Counted from the stretch's first letter, positions 51,207 to 60,115 are shown. The stretch: DNA of 64,000 nt from Erwinia endophytica (GCF_009295515.1 NZ_RQVV01000011.1:248001-312000), one strand, 5' to 3'. A program made the numbers and translations. Notes: generated by a model not told the origin, from the letters alone.

Positions 51207-51890
51207 GAAAATGACATTATTGCAATTGATGGGAAAACGTTTCGTCATTTTTATGATAAAAGTCGCCGGCGGGGAGCCATTCATGTAATAAGTGCCTGCG
51301 CCACAATGCACACCGGGTACTGGGCCAGATAAAAAAGGATGAGAAATCTAACGAGATTACAGCGAGCCCAGAGCTTATTAACCTTCTGGATATAAAGGGA
51401 AAACTGATAACAACCAATGTCATAGGATGTCAGAAAGAGAGAGCGGAAAAGATACGAGCTCAACAGGGTGACTATTTATTTGCGGTAAAGGGAAATCAGG
51501 GACGATTAAATAAAACATTTTCTGATAATTTCCTGTTAAAAGAAATAAACAATTCAGGCTATGACAGTGACAGCACAGCGGAAAAGAGTCATGGCAGAGA
51601 AGAAACCCGCCTTCATATTGTCAGTGATGTTCCGGATAATGTGATTGATTTTACATTTGAATGGAAAGGCTTAAAGAAACGGTGTGTGGCAGTGGTATTT
51701 TTCCCAGAAATAAAAGAGAAAAAGAAAGAGCCAGAAATGCACGTTCGCTATTATATCCGTTCATCAGATTTAACGGCGGAGCGATTTGCCACAGCGATGA
51801 GGAACCACTGGCGTATAGAAAATAAATTACACGGGTGTCTTGATGTGGCAATGAACGAGGATAACGGCCGGATAAGAAGAGGTAGCGCAC
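51207..51890 (+). pseudogene. ISAs1-family (H-repeat type) transposase fragment
   Basis: From 51207 the frame reads [35 protein letters not shown], shifts near 51310, then continues [61 protein letters not shown]... to [46 protein letters not shown]. This is the DDE transposase of ISAs1, as in E. coli YhhI/YncI H-repeat proteins. The first about 100 and last about 60 residues are absent and I see no terminal inverted repeats, so it is immobile. Confidence 0.85.
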
Positions 51891-51900
51891 TATTCGACAC

Positions 51901-51928
51901 ATTACCCCTACTTTTAAGGAGGGGTAAT
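51901..51928 (+). promoter_or_regulatory. Inverted repeat over the MarR ribosome site
   Basis: Perfect 9-base arms ATTACCCCT (51901-51909) and AGGGGTAAT (51920-51928) with a 10-base spacer. The right arm contains part of the AAGGAGGGG Shine-Dalgarno and the first bases of the MarR start codon, so it could be an autoregulatory operator or an mRNA hairpin that hides the start. Confidence 0.4.
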
Positions 51929-52418
51929 GCAAGACCATATCGACTTCGTTGTCAGCCAATGGGGCAGGCGCAATGCCGGAACTGAATGTTTCTTCGATGA
52001 AAATCTTTGGCCGAATGCTGAGGTTGATAAAGCATCTGGGAAAAAAAACGAGCACAGGTGCTGAAGCCGTTTGGCTTTCGTGATGGTGAATTTGATGGGC
52101 TTGCCACTTTGCGCCGCTCCGGTACGCCTTATTGTCTTTCACCAACCCAACTGTATAAATCGTTGCTTGTGACTTCCGGGGCGATGACTCATTCGTCTTA
52201 ATCATCTGGAACAGGAAGGTTTCATTGAACGTATCAGCGATCCTGACGACAAACGCAGCACATTGGTTAGCCTGACGTCTCGGGGGCAGCATCGCATTGA
52301 GCAAGCGTTGTTCGTTCACACTGCAACGCAAGACGCAATACTGGCCAATTTATCTGGAGCACAGCGGGAGCAGCTTGAAACGCTGCTAAGGTATTTGCTG
52401 TTGACATTTCCAGGTTGA
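51927..52418 (+). pseudogene. MarR-family regulator, multiply frameshifted
   Basis: ATG 51927 after AAGGAGGGG reads [16 protein letters not shown]; the sense then moves through two other frames ([65 protein letters not shown]) and returns to the first (RLNHLEQEGFIERISDPDDKRSTLVSLTSRG, ending LLLTFPG, TGA 52416-52418). The MarR winged-helix with wing motif DPDDKRS is clear. Overall length, 164 codons, fits the family, so the gene was lost through small indels only. Confidence 0.8.
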
Positions 52419-52485
52419 AATGAGGAACGTGACATGACGTCCCCCTGGCACAGGGCGTTTTTCTTTCCGGAGTAATCTCATCAAT

Positions 52486-52715
52486 GTGGCTGAACGTGTA
52501 ACCAGTACCAGTCCTGACAAGGGCGTGGTAACCGGCATTTCTCTTGTAAGTATTTTTGGCGCGCTGGGGTACCCTTACTGCTATTGGAATATTCGCCGGG
52601 ATGGCTATGTTTATCGCCCCACAGCGGATTTTCGGCCTGTTATTTGCCGTGGGAGTGGCGGATGCGCCTTTACTGCCAGCCTGCAGTTTATCGTGTTACT
52701 ACATGATTAACTGAC
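52486..52715 (+). pseudogene. C-terminal fragment of a multi-helix membrane transporter
   Basis: The frame from the GTG near 52483 gives VAERVTSTSPDKGVVTGISLVSIFGALG; one frame over the sequence continues TAIGIFAGMAMFIAPQRIFGLLFAVGVADAPLLPACSL. Strongly hydrophobic with Gly-rich helices, as in small-molecule exporters; a MarR-exporter pair would be common. The family cannot be decided from this piece. Confidence 0.4.
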
Positions 52716-53007
52716 GGTTTTATCTCGTGGGGCCGGTTACCAAGGCCTGGAAACATTAAAGGACGATAATGCGTGTTATGGAGCACAAAATTTCGATGTA
52801 ATGTCACTCTTGTAAAACGATTGGTATTTTCAGTTCTGCTGAGGATCATGAAAAGTCATTGATCGCTTTCGAAAAATTCGCATTCAGATAATTAGTTTTA
52901 TTACCTCAGTCTGTAATGCGACCTTCCTGTCTTTTTACTCATTGTTGAATGAGTGTTTATAATTATGCGTTATAATTATCCTTTTTGATGTAACTCGAGG
53001 GATTATT
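52716..53007. other. Intergenic stretch with tandem -10-like elements at its right end
   Basis: No gene seen. Near the right end the decamer TTATAATTAT occurs twice (52957-52966 and 52970-52979), each containing a perfect TATAAT. They precede the small ORF at 53008 and may form its promoter, although no good -35 hexamer was found. Confidence 0.4.
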
Positions 53008-53115
53008 ATGCTTTATTTTAAAACTATTTATTTTAGAACGATGTTATGTTTGTTTTCCCAGATGTTTTTTATCCTGTCGATGCTCCTGGGGGGAGTATGG
53101 TTAGCGGTATTTTAG
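53008..53115 (+). CDS. Possible small membrane protein (35 aa)
   Basis: ATG 53008 with GAGGGATT eight bases upstream opens a 35-residue frame ending TAG 53113-53115. Composition: a basic N-terminus (MLYFKTIYFRTM) and one continuous hydrophobic helix (LCLFSQMFFILSMLLGGVWLAVF). Two TATAAT elements lie 30-50 bases upstream. No relative recognised. It could be a type I toxin-like or regulatory small membrane protein, or chance. Confidence 0.4.
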   Translation: MLYFKTIYFRTMLCLFSQMFFILSMLLGGVWLAVF

Positions 53116-53366
53116 CAGGGCATCGGGTTCGATAGTGGTTACTACCGAGTGTTCAGATGGATATCGTTACGTCCTGTGAGTCGTTTATTTTAAAGTTGCA
53201 TACCTTGCAACGAAATTTTTTTAGTAAGTAAAATATCCGTCATGTTATTTTTTTAATTTTCGCATTTTTTGTGAAAAGTATCTGTTGTAGGTCATGTTTA
53301 ATAGCGCACCATTAAAATAGCACGGGATTTATAAATTGCCCTGATTGGTTATTTCTGTGAGTTATA

Positions 53367-53507
53367 TTGAAAAATAAACATAAAAAAACCGATACACATT
53401 CTATAACAGTACTCCTGCTGTTTGTGATCTGCTATGTATTGGTCATGACGGGTATCATCACGGTAGTGATGAGTTATCATGATCTGTTCCACTTCTTATT
53501 GCATTAA
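53367..53507 (+). CDS. Possible small membrane protein (46 aa, TTG start)
   Basis: TTG 53367 to TAA 53505-53507 encodes a basic head (KNKHKKTDTHS), one membrane helix (ITVLLLFVICYVLVMTGIITVVM) and a His-rich tail (SYHDLFHFLLH). The ribosome site is weak. The positive-inside pattern is typical of single-pass small proteins. No family recognised. Confidence 0.35.
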   Translation: MKNKHKKTDTHSITVLLLFVICYVLVMTGIITVVMSYHDLFHFLLH

Positions 53508-54263
53508 GTTGTGCGGTATTCAAATGTCAGTCGCATGTCCTGAATAATCTACCGATAAAGCCGTGTTGAATAAACCAATTTTCTGACTCTTGTCAGAGTC
53601 ATATATATTGTGGCAAAAAGTTCAATGATCTCGGTTCAGGGGGAAGATTCACCCGGGAATTAACCTACAGACTGAGCGTAACATCAAGATGCTGTGGTCA
53701 ATGGCACAGATGACACCCGTCAGTGTCGTGATACCCGGACATTAAGAGATTATTCTCCTCCAGATATTGCCCGGGTATTGACCGGTGGGCAGACTGCGCC
53801 TTATTGACACATACGGTGGTCAACACACTGGTGGTCTGAAGGATGATGGGGACAAATTTCGAACAATATACTCAGAGATATACTGATGTTAATCATTTTC
53901 CCAGAGTTTAAAGCCGACGACGAGAAACCGTTTAAATCTTTGGTGTTTTAAATTATTTATAAAATTCAAATGGTTAATCAATGTCGGTCTGTGTTCCTTT
54001 CAATTTTTCCTGCTTTCTCGGGCTGTAGTCCAGTGTGATGATGAGAGCATTCCTAAAACATCTTGTTTCTTTTCAATCTATTGATGTGTCTAAACGGCAA
54101 AGACGATATTCTGTTATATTCTCAACACGAATGATAAGACCATGCCCAGCCTCTTTTCCCTGGAGTGATGCTGCGAGTATGATTTGCGGTGTTGTGAACT
54201 TTTTTCAGCGGCATCGATTTTTCCCGGTTGGGTGATTTACCCTTGAATCAATGGAAAACACAC
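53508..54263. other. Non-coding region upstream of agp
   Basis: About 750 bases with no credible gene. A perfect small hairpin TGACTCT-TGTC-AGAGTCA lies at 53584-53601 without a T-run. A 66-codon open frame (54035-54235) has a composition unlike a protein and no relatives, so I leave it out. In E. coli the space between serT and agp holds the hya and app operons; no trace of them is seen here. Confidence 0.5.
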
Positions 54264-55865
54264 ATGATTACAAAGATGAGTCTCTGCGCGCTAGCGATCT
54301 GCTCAGCAGTGAGTGGAATATCAGCTTATGCGGCTGATGGCAATTACCAGCTTGAACAAGTGTTGATGATGAGTCGTCATAACCTCCGGGCACCGCTGGC
54401 CGACAATGGCAGTGTACTGGCCCAGTCCACAAAAAAAGCCTGGCCGCAATGGGATGTGCCAGGGGGACAACTGACAACCAGGGGCGGCATACTTGAAGTC
54501 TATATGGGGCGCTATACCCGTGAGTGGCTGGCACAACAGGGACTTGTGGCGAGTGGAGAATGTCCGGCCAGTGATGATATCTATGCCTATGCTAATAGCC
54601 TGCAGCGTACAGTCGCCACAGCCCAATACTTTGTTACTGGCGCGTTCCCTGGTTGTGATATCCAGGTTTCCCATCAAGATGGAATGGGGACCATGGATCC
54701 GGTGTTTAATCCGGTGATTATTGATGGCAGTGAAGCTTTCAACAAACAGGCGTTGGACGCGATGAACAGTGCGAGCGAGAAGCTGGAACTCAAGCCAGCT
54801 TTTCAGCGTCTTGAAAAAATTATCGATTACAAAAACTCCCCGGCTTGCGATGGTAAGAAGCAATGTGATCTTTCCAGTGACAAGCAAAATAAATTTTCAG
54901 CAGAGAATGGCAAAGAGCCCAGTGTTTCTGGCCCGCTGAAGGTGGGTAATTCGCTGGTTGATGCTTTCACCCTGCAATATTACCAGGGTTTTCCACTCGA
55001 CCAGGTAGCCTGGGGGCAGATTAGAACGCCTGAGCAGTGGAAAGAACTGTCGGCGATCAAAAACGCCTATCAGGATACTCTTTTTACCTCGCCTGCAGTA
55101 GCCCGTGATGTTGCTGCTCCGTTGGTTGACTATATCCGCAGTATGCTGGTAGACGAAGATAAGGCTAACGCGCCGAAAGTGACTCTGATGGTTGGGCATG
55201 ACTCCAATATCGCTTCGCTGCTGACTGCGCTGGACTTTAAACCTTACACGTTGCCAGAACAGAACGAGCGTACGCCGATTGGCGGTATGATTCAGTTTCA
55301 ACGCTGGCACGATAAGAAAAACAATCAGGAACTGATGAAGGTGGAATACGTTTATCAGACCACTGAACAGTTGCGTAATGTTACACCGCTGTCACTGGAG
55401 ACGCCGCCCAGGCGTGTGACACTGGAAATGAATGGCTGCAAGATTGATGCTAATGGTTTCTGTCCGTGGAACCAGTTCACGCAGGTTCTGAATAACGCGC
55501 TTCAGGGGACGCCAATGGCTGTTTCTCAGCCAGAGCCTCAGCCTGCGGTTGAGGTTCCGGCTGCACCATCTGCTGCTGTTGCTGTCCCAACCGCCGATAA
55601 AATTGCTGCTGATAAAGCGGCTGCCGATCAGGCGGCTGCCGATAAAGCCGCTCAGGCAAAAGCCTCAGCGGAGAAAGCGGCGGAAGATAAAGCGGCGGCA
55701 GATAAAGCGGCAAAAGAGAAGGCTGCTGCTGATAAAGCCGCTGCTGATCAAGCGGCGAAAGTGAAAGCCGAAGCAGATAAAGCTGAAAAAGCCAAAACGG
55801 GGCAATCAGTACCACAACCGCAATCAACACAACCTCAGCCGCCAGCGGTTGAGAAAGCTTCCTGA
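54264..55865 (+). CDS. agp: Glucose-1-phosphatase with TolA-like Ala/Lys-rich C-terminal extension
   Basis: Periplasmic histidine acid phosphatase that releases glucose from glucose 1-phosphate. From ATG 54264 the product has 533 residues; E. coli Agp has 413. Signal peptide about 1-23 ([23 protein letters not shown]). Catalytic [10 protein letters not shown] near 36-45 and the HD motif [19 protein letters not shown] near 310-328 are intact, and similarity to Agp runs to about residue 414 ([13 protein letters not shown]). The remaining 118 residues are a Pro/Val linker, then repeated [12 protein letters not shown] units (about 445-510) predicted helical and charged, then Gln/Pro. The repeats resemble TolA domain II. 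No stop codon or frameshift separates the parts. Confidence 0.9.
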   Translation: MITKMSLCALAICSAVSGISAYAADGNYQLEQVLMMSRHNLRAPLADNGSVLAQSTKKAWPQWDVPGGQLTTRGGILEVYMGRYTREWLAQQGLVASGECPASDDIYAYANSLQRTVATAQYFVTGAFPGCDIQVSHQDGMGTMDPVFNPVIIDGSEAFNKQALDAMNSASEKLELKPAFQRLEKIIDYKNSPACDGKKQCDLSSDKQNKFSAENGKEPSVSGPLKVGNSLVDAFTLQYYQGFPLDQVAWGQIRTPEQWKELSAIKNAYQDTLFTSPAVARDVAAPLVDYIRSMLVDEDKANAPKVTLMVGHDSNIASLLTALDFKPYTLPEQNERTPIGGMIQFQRWHDKKNNQELMKVEYVYQTTEQLRNVTPLSLETPPRRVTLEMNGCKIDANGFCPWNQFTQVLNNALQGTPMAVSQPEPQPAVEVPAAPSAAVAVPTADKIAADKAAADQAAADKAAQAKASAEKAAEDKAAADKAAKEKAAADKAAADQAAKVKAEADKAEKAKTGQSVPQPQSTQPQPPAVEKAS

Positions 55866-55903
55866 CTGTTTTTGACGGCAAAGAAGGTGACATCATAATA
55901 TCG

Positions 55904-55978
55904 ATCGTTTAGCCGTACCTGAACGCTTGCTGACAATGAGTGACCATCCGGGATCAGGCCTTTGATCCCGGCTTTTGC
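55904..55978 (+). repeat. Short dispersed intergenic repeat, copy 2
   Basis: Counterpart of 4179-4252: ATCGTTTA, CGTACCTGAAC, then GGGATCAG and a terminal GG-T-run in the same order and spacing. Here the right half forms the agp terminator hairpin. Confidence 0.45.
55948..55977 (+). terminator. agp rho-independent terminator
   Basis: Perfect 9-base stem CCGGGATCA (55948-55956) with TGATCCCGG (55963-55971), 6-nt loop, followed by CTTTTG. Confidence 0.75.
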
Positions 55979-56240
55979 CGTCATGCCTTCTGTTAAACAT
56001 GTTTTCGCTCTACGACTTTACTGCGCCCTATCAGTTCGTCTTTATCGGTTTTTTTGAAGACACGAAGTCGCACGGCATCGTTATTTTGCGGTTTCCAATC
56101 TCCAGTGTGGTTGTCGTCAGACTGATAATCTATGCTTAATAATGTGGTGGGGAGTGTAGGCTCTCGATTAAGTCTTGGTAGCTGGCCGAATGCTTTCCGC
56201 AATAATGCCGTTTGACGGCTTAATGATTCGGAGGTAAGAA
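55979..56240. other. agp-ymdF intergenic region; ymdF promoter area
   Basis: 260 bases with no convincing gene; an opposite-strand open frame of 100 codons shows no family and starts inside ymdF. CTATGCTTAAT at about 56129-56139 resembles the extended -10 (CTATACTTAA) of sigma-S promoters, in keeping with stress control known for ymdF relatives. yccJ and wrbA, which lie here in E. coli, are absent. Confidence 0.45.
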
Positions 56241-56420
56241 ATGGCAGAACATCGTGGTGGATCTGGAAATTTCGCTGAAGACCGTAAAAGAGCATCAGAA
56301 GCAGGTCGAAAAGGCGGTCAGGCCAGTGGTGGAAACTTCAAAAACGACCCTCAACGAGCTGCGCTGGCTGGCGAAAAAGGGGGGCGTCGCAGCCGTGGTC
56401 ATCGGGCTAAAACGGATTAA
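56241..56420 (+). CDS. ymdF: KGG-repeat stress protein YmdF
   Basis: 59 residues from ATG 56241 after GGAGGTAAG. MAEHRGGSGNFAEDRKRASEAGRKGGQASGGNFKNDPQRAALAGEKGG contains the repeated GGNF and KGG units of the YmdF/YciG (con-10) family, small hydrophilic stress-induced proteins of unknown mechanism. E. coli ymdF is also beside rutG. Confidence 0.93.
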   Translation: MAEHRGGSGNFAEDRKRASEAGRKGGQASGGNFKNDPQRAALAGEKGGRRSRGHRAKTD

Positions 56421-56439
56421 ACGGTAAGGTAATCTCATC

Positions 56440-56472
56440 TCCTGAACCGCCGGGCCAGCCCTGGCGGTCATA
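56440..56472 (+). terminator. Probable ymdF terminator hairpin
   Basis: ACCGCC (about 56446-56451) pairs with GGCGGT (about 56463-56468) 20 bases past the ymdF stop; the T-run is short (CATATT). Confidence 0.4.
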
Positions 56473-56479
56473 TTCAGAC

Positions 56480-56587
56480 TTGACTCATACGCTATCACCG
56501 TACACTGGCGTCAAATTTCGCTTCGCGTTTGCTGTGCCCATCTTCCTGCTCTGGGTGGGGTTATTCACCTTTGCCGTTCAGCAATGA
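56480..56587 (+). CDS. Possible small membrane protein (35 aa, TTG start)
   Basis: TTG 56480 to TGA 56585-56587 reads THTLSPYTGVKFRFAF and then AVPIFLLWVGLFTFAVQQ, one hydrophobic helix after a basic head. No clear Shine-Dalgarno and no family recognised; kept as a weak candidate. Confidence 0.25.
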   Translation: MTHTLSPYTGVKFRFAFAVPIFLLWVGLFTFAVQQ

Positions 56588-56615
56588 GGATTGTGTCTGT
56601 GAGCGGACTGACGTT

Positions 56616-56650
56616 GAAGAAAAAAATGCGAAGGCGGAGCTGCCTTCGCC
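56616..56650 (-). terminator. rut operon terminator
   Basis: Perfect 8-base stem GCGAAGGC / GCCTTCGC (56642-56649 and 56628-56635) followed on the minus strand by ATTTTTTTC, 20 bases past the rutG stop. Confidence 0.85.
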
Positions 56651-56668
56651 GGAAGACGGAGAGTTCGA

Positions 56669-57991
56669 TTAGCTGTCCTGACGGGCTATATCTCTCATAG
56701 CGTCGGTACGACGATGACGGAGAATCGCGTTGAGAATAATTGCGCCAAACGTCGCCGTACCGATACCGCCTATGGTAAAACCGCCGACTCGCAATGCGAA
56801 GTCTCCCGCACCCAGTACCAGCGTGACGGCAACCATAATCAGGTTGTTGTTTTGCCCAAGATCCACATGGTTCTGTACCAGGATACGCGCTCCTGCTACC
56901 GCAATCAGTCCGAAGACCACAATGGAGGCTCCACCGATCACCGGACCAGGGATGGTGTGAATCAGCGCGCCGAATTTTGGCGAAAAGCCCAGAATGATGG
57001 CGATTGCTGCAGCGGCCACAAACACCAGCGTGGAATAAACTTTTGTCACCGCCATCACGCCGATATTCTCAGCATAAGTGGTGACACCGCTTCCCCCAAC
57101 ACTACCCGATAACATGGTTGCCAGGCCGTCACCGATAAACGCTCGCCCCATATAGGGGTCGAGATTATTGCCGGTCATCCCGGCCACAGCTTTAATATGT
57201 CCGAGGTTTTCCGCGACCAGGATAATCGCGACCGGCGCAATCATAATCATCGCGTGGCTGTTAAACACCGGAGTGGTCGTAGGGGGGAGGCCGAACCAGG
57301 GGGCATGGGCGATCAGGCTGAAATCAACGGGTTTGCCCAGGCCAAGTCCATTGGTCAGCAAGGCATAAATCGCCCAGGCTGCAATCAGGCCGACGAGGAG
57401 CAGCAGACGCTGCACCATACCGCGGGTAAATACGGCGACCAGACCAATACAAACCACCGTCATCACGGCTATCCAGCTATCAAACATTGAGCCGGAAACG
57501 CCACGTACCGCGATGGGGGCGAGATTCAGACCAATTGCCATGACCACTGCACCTGTTACCGCGGGTGGCATTAGTTTTTCAATCCAGCGGGTTCCCGCCT
57601 TTAGCACCACCAGTCCGATAAAGGCGTAAACCAGACCACAGGCGATAATTCCCCCCAGCGCCACATCGAGGTGTGGGTTGAGCCCCTGGCCATTAAAACC
57701 AGTGACGGCGATGACCACGCCGACAAATGACGCACTGGAGCCAAGATAGCTGGGAACACGACCACCGGTTATCAGGAAAAATAGCAATGTACCGATACCG
57801 GACATCAATATCGACAGATTAGGATCGAGCCCCATCAACAGAGGCATCAGTACGGTGGCGCCAAACATTGCCACCGCATGTTGCAGACCCATGATCATTG
57901 TTTGTCCCAGCGGTAACGTCGCATCAGGTGCAACGACCCCTTGCGCCGTTGCTGACTGTTTACGCCATTGAGGAAACCAGGAACTTGCCAT
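56669..57991 (-). CDS. rutG: Uracil/pyrimidine permease RutG
   Basis: 440 residues (E. coli 442). NCS2-family transporter with about 14 helical segments that brings uracil in for the Rut pathway. Conserved: LGQTMIMGLQHAVAMFGATVLMPLLMGLDPNLSILMSGIGTLLFF at the N-terminus; VAENLGHIKAVAGMTGNN; and the QH/NCS2 signature-like FGLIAVAGARILVQNHVDLGQNNNLIMVAVTLVLG. Last gene of rutABCDEFG. Confidence 0.96.
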   Translation of the reverse strand: MASSWFPQWRKQSATAQGVVAPDATLPLGQTMIMGLQHAVAMFGATVLMPLLMGLDPNLSILMSGIGTLLFFLITGGRVPSYLGSSASFVGVVIAVTGFNGQGLNPHLDVALGGIIACGLVYAFIGLVVLKAGTRWIEKLMPPAVTGAVVMAIGLNLAPIAVRGVSGSMFDSWIAVMTVVCIGLVAVFTRGMVQRLLLLVGLIAAWAIYALLTNGLGLGKPVDFSLIAHAPWFGLPPTTTPVFNSHAMIMIAPVAIILVAENLGHIKAVAGMTGNNLDPYMGRAFIGDGLATMLSGSVGGSGVTTYAENIGVMAVTKVYSTLVFVAAAAIAIILGFSPKFGALIHTIPGPVIGGASIVVFGLIAVAGARILVQNHVDLGQNNNLIMVAVTLVLGAGDFALRVGGFTIGGIGTATFGAIILNAILRHRRTDAMRDIARQDS

Positions 57992-58041
57992 CGTCTATCT
58001 CCCAGGAAGTGAATAAAGCAGTGACCGTCAGGACGGTGTGA

Positions 58042-58569
58042 TCAGGCTTCCTGCCGCATTACATGATGATAGCCACGATCAAAATAGATCAGACCGTGGG
58101 GACGCTCATTACAAATTAAGGCTTGTGCTTCACAAAGCAGCATGTCATGGGTGCCAATGCTGACAATCTTCGTGACTTTGCAGTCGAAAGAAGCCACCGC
58201 ACCCGTCAGAATCGGTGAGCCGGTAACCAATTGTGCCCAGTCGGCCGCAATAAATCGCTCAGCCATTGGCGTTTTACCGCCAAACAGATTGGAAAGCGAT
58301 TCATGGCCAGCCGCCAGGGTATTGATGCACAATTGTTGATTGGTTTTGAACACCTCATAAACCGACGCGGAACGGTTCAGGCACACCAGTAACGTGGGTG
58401 GAGTATCGGTAACGCTACACACCGCAGTTGCGGTGAAACCAGCGCGGCCCGCCGGGCCATCAGTGGTGATGATATTGACCGCTGCACCAAGGCGGGCCAT
58501 CGCGTTACGGAAATCTTGTTTTTCAACGCCGTTAACCGTTGCTACGGTTGTCAGGGTTTCCATCGACAT
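58042..58569 (-). CDS. rutF: Flavin reductase RutF
   Basis: 175 residues from ATG 58567-58569 after AAGGGGAAG (E. coli 164). Supplies reduced flavin to RutA. Flavin-reductase domain: [52 protein letters not shown] and [13 protein letters not shown]. About 12 extra residues at the N-terminus compared with E. coli. Start lies 11 bases past the rutE stop. Confidence 0.94.
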   Translation of the reverse strand: MSMETLTTVATVNGVEKQDFRNAMARLGAAVNIITTDGPAGRAGFTATAVCSVTDTPPTLLVCLNRSASVYEVFKTNQQLCINTLAAGHESLSNLFGGKTPMAERFIAADWAQLVTGSPILTGAVASFDCKVTKIVSIGTHDMLLCEAQALICNERPHGLIYFDRGYHHVMRQEA

Positions 58570-58579
58570 TGTCTTCCCC

Positions 58580-58882
58580 TTACTCAAAGGTACAGGCATC
58601 GGCGAACGGCAGTCTTGGCAACCGATCATCGACTTTATCTGGACAGCCATAGCCAATGTTAATCAGCAGGTTGCTTTTCCAGACGTTCTCGGCAAAGAAA
58701 GTCGCATCCACCGCTGCGCGATCGAAACCGGACATTGGGCCGGTATCCAGCCCCATGGTCCGACAGGCATAGATCAGATAAGCCGCTTGCATTGAGCTGT
58801 TACGAAACGCCGTTTCCTCGGCTAATGCCGGGCTGCTGGTAAACCGGGTTTCCAAAGCAAAGGTATTCAGGGCTTCTGCCAT
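58580..58882 (-). pseudogene. rutE: RutE (malonic semialdehyde reductase) with internal deletion
   Basis: Only 100 codons; RutE is about 196. From [20 protein letters not shown] to LINIGYG and [10 protein letters not shown] it matches residues about 110-196. The first 12 codons ([12 protein letters not shown]) look like the normal RutE N-terminus, then [12 protein letters not shown] joins directly. About 95 residues are missing in frame, including the FMN-binding ARTHNGW and TSANC stretches of the nitroreductase fold. No frameshift or stop, and the start still overlaps rutD by 16 bases, so the short protein may be made but should not be an active flavoenzyme. The downstream genes are unaffected. 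Confidence 0.85.
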
Positions 58883-59685
58883 AATGGCTCCGGTGGGAGG
58901 GTGACTGGCAGAGCGGAGGCCAGCCAGTTCAGTAAAAGTTGATTAAAGGTGCTGCTGTCCGTCACGCTCATAGCATGTCCGCCCCAGGGCATTTTTTGTA
59001 ACGTGGCGTTGGGCAGTACCTGGCTCAGGGTTTCCGAACAAGTCCAGGGGACCAGCAAATCATCCTGCGCGCAAATAACCAAAACAGGCTGAGTAATCGA
59101 CGGTGCCTGCTGGGTAAAATCACACTGCATCAATGCATTCAAACGACGCAGCAAATTTTCCATCCCTTGGAAATGGGCTGTATGTTGTACGTCTTCCGCT
59201 TCAATGCGTGCCTGATTTTCTGCCAGCCAGTCTGCTGGATAGAGGAATAATGGTTGCGCCCGTACATACGCTTCCACTCCCACGTTAAGCAACAACGCCT
59301 GGCGGACAGTGAAACAGCGTTGGGTATGCGGATTAAGGCGCAGCCAGCCGTTGACGATCACCAGCCCTGTTAGCCGTTCGGGATAATCCAACGCCATCTG
59401 CATCGCCACCATTCCCCCCAGCGCATGACCGATAACCGTATATTGTGCAATGCCGAGATCTGCCAGCGCGGTGGCCAGTTCGGCGGCCATATCACGCATG
59501 CTATAACCGTCAGGCAGGGTATCCGGGCTGCGTCCGGTACCACGCTGGTCGTAGAGCACCACGCGGTACTGTTTGCGTAAATCGTCGAGTTGCGGCAGCC
59601 AGAAAGAGGCTGAGCCTCCCAGACCGGCGGACAGGACCAGTGTTTGGGCTTCGGGGTGTTGCAAACCTGACAGCTCAATATGCAT
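58867..59685 (-). CDS. rutD: Alpha/beta hydrolase-fold protein RutD
   Basis: 272 residues (E. coli 266). Assists hydrolysis of aminoacrylate/carbamate intermediates in uracil breakdown. Alpha/beta hydrolase fold: [34 protein letters not shown], elbow [14 protein letters not shown]-terminal [11 protein letters not shown] and WGGHAMSV. The elbow has Ala where hydrolases have Ser, as also in E. coli RutD, so classical Ser catalysis is not expected. Its end overlaps the rutE start. Confidence 0.95.
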   Translation of the reverse strand: MHIELSGLQHPEAQTLVLSAGLGGSASFWLPQLDDLRKQYRVVLYDQRGTGRSPDTLPDGYSMRDMAAELATALADLGIAQYTVIGHALGGMVAMQMALDYPERLTGLVIVNGWLRLNPHTQRCFTVRQALLLNVGVEAYVRAQPLFLYPADWLAENQARIEAEDVQHTAHFQGMENLLRRLNALMQCDFTQQAPSITQPVLVICAQDDLLVPWTCSETLSQVLPNATLQKMPWGGHAMSVTDSSTFNQLLLNWLASALPVTLPPEPLWQKP

Positions 59686-59696
59686 ACGGTTCTCCG

Positions 59697-60083
59697 TTAT
59701 TTGCCTATGTGAGCGACGCTGGCGATTTCCACCAGGGCATCAGGTTTCACCAGTCCACACTGGATACAGAACCGTGCGGGTTTTTCACCGGGAAAATACT
59801 CGGCATAGACGGCGTTTACGGCCGCGTAGTGACTCCAGTCGGTGACGAAAATGGCGTTAAAAGTAACGTCATCCAGGGTACCTCCGGCGGTTTCGATCAC
59901 GCTTTTAATCGTTTCCAGTACATGGCGGGTCTGCGCCGCCGCATCGCCAACATGTACCACATTATTGTCTTTATCAAACGGCAATGTACCGGAGACATAG
60001 ACCACGCCATCAGCCAGTGTACCTGGCACAAAGGGGGCAATCGGGACGCTGGTTCCTGGTGGGGTAATGATCGTTTTTGGCAT
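59697..60083 (-). CDS. rutC: Aminoacrylate deaminase RutC (RidA family)
   Basis: 128 residues from ATG 60081-60083 after CAGGAG, E. coli length. YjgF/RidA fold: [61 protein letters not shown], and the active-site Arg/Cys in [20 protein letters not shown]. Acts on the 3-aminoacrylate formed from peroxyureidoacrylate. Confidence 0.96.
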   Translation of the reverse strand: MPKTIITPPGTSVPIAPFVPGTLADGVVYVSGTLPFDKDNNVVHVGDAAAQTRHVLETIKSVIETAGGTLDDVTFNAIFVTDWSHYAAVNAVYAEYFPGEKPARFCIQCGLVKPDALVEIASVAHIGK

Positions 60084-60115
60084 TGAATTATCTCCTGTCA
60101 GCAGATAGGCCGTTT

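Noticed and set aside
51651-52331. 226-codon open frame on the minus strand over the transposase and MarR relics
   Set aside because: It crosses two unrelated degraded genes in antisense, so it is an accident of decay.
54035-54235. 66-codon open frame just upstream of agp
   Set aside because: Composition is not protein-like, no ribosome site, and it ends inside the region where the agp leader should be.
55993-56295. 100-codon minus-strand open frame between agp and ymdF
   Set aside because: It begins within ymdF coding sequence and shows no relation to a known family; the intergenic location better fits promoter DNA.
58867-59685. Loss of the nucleophile Ser in RutD as a mutation
   Set aside because: The Ala at the GHALG elbow is also found in E. 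coli RutD, so it is a family trait and not damage.
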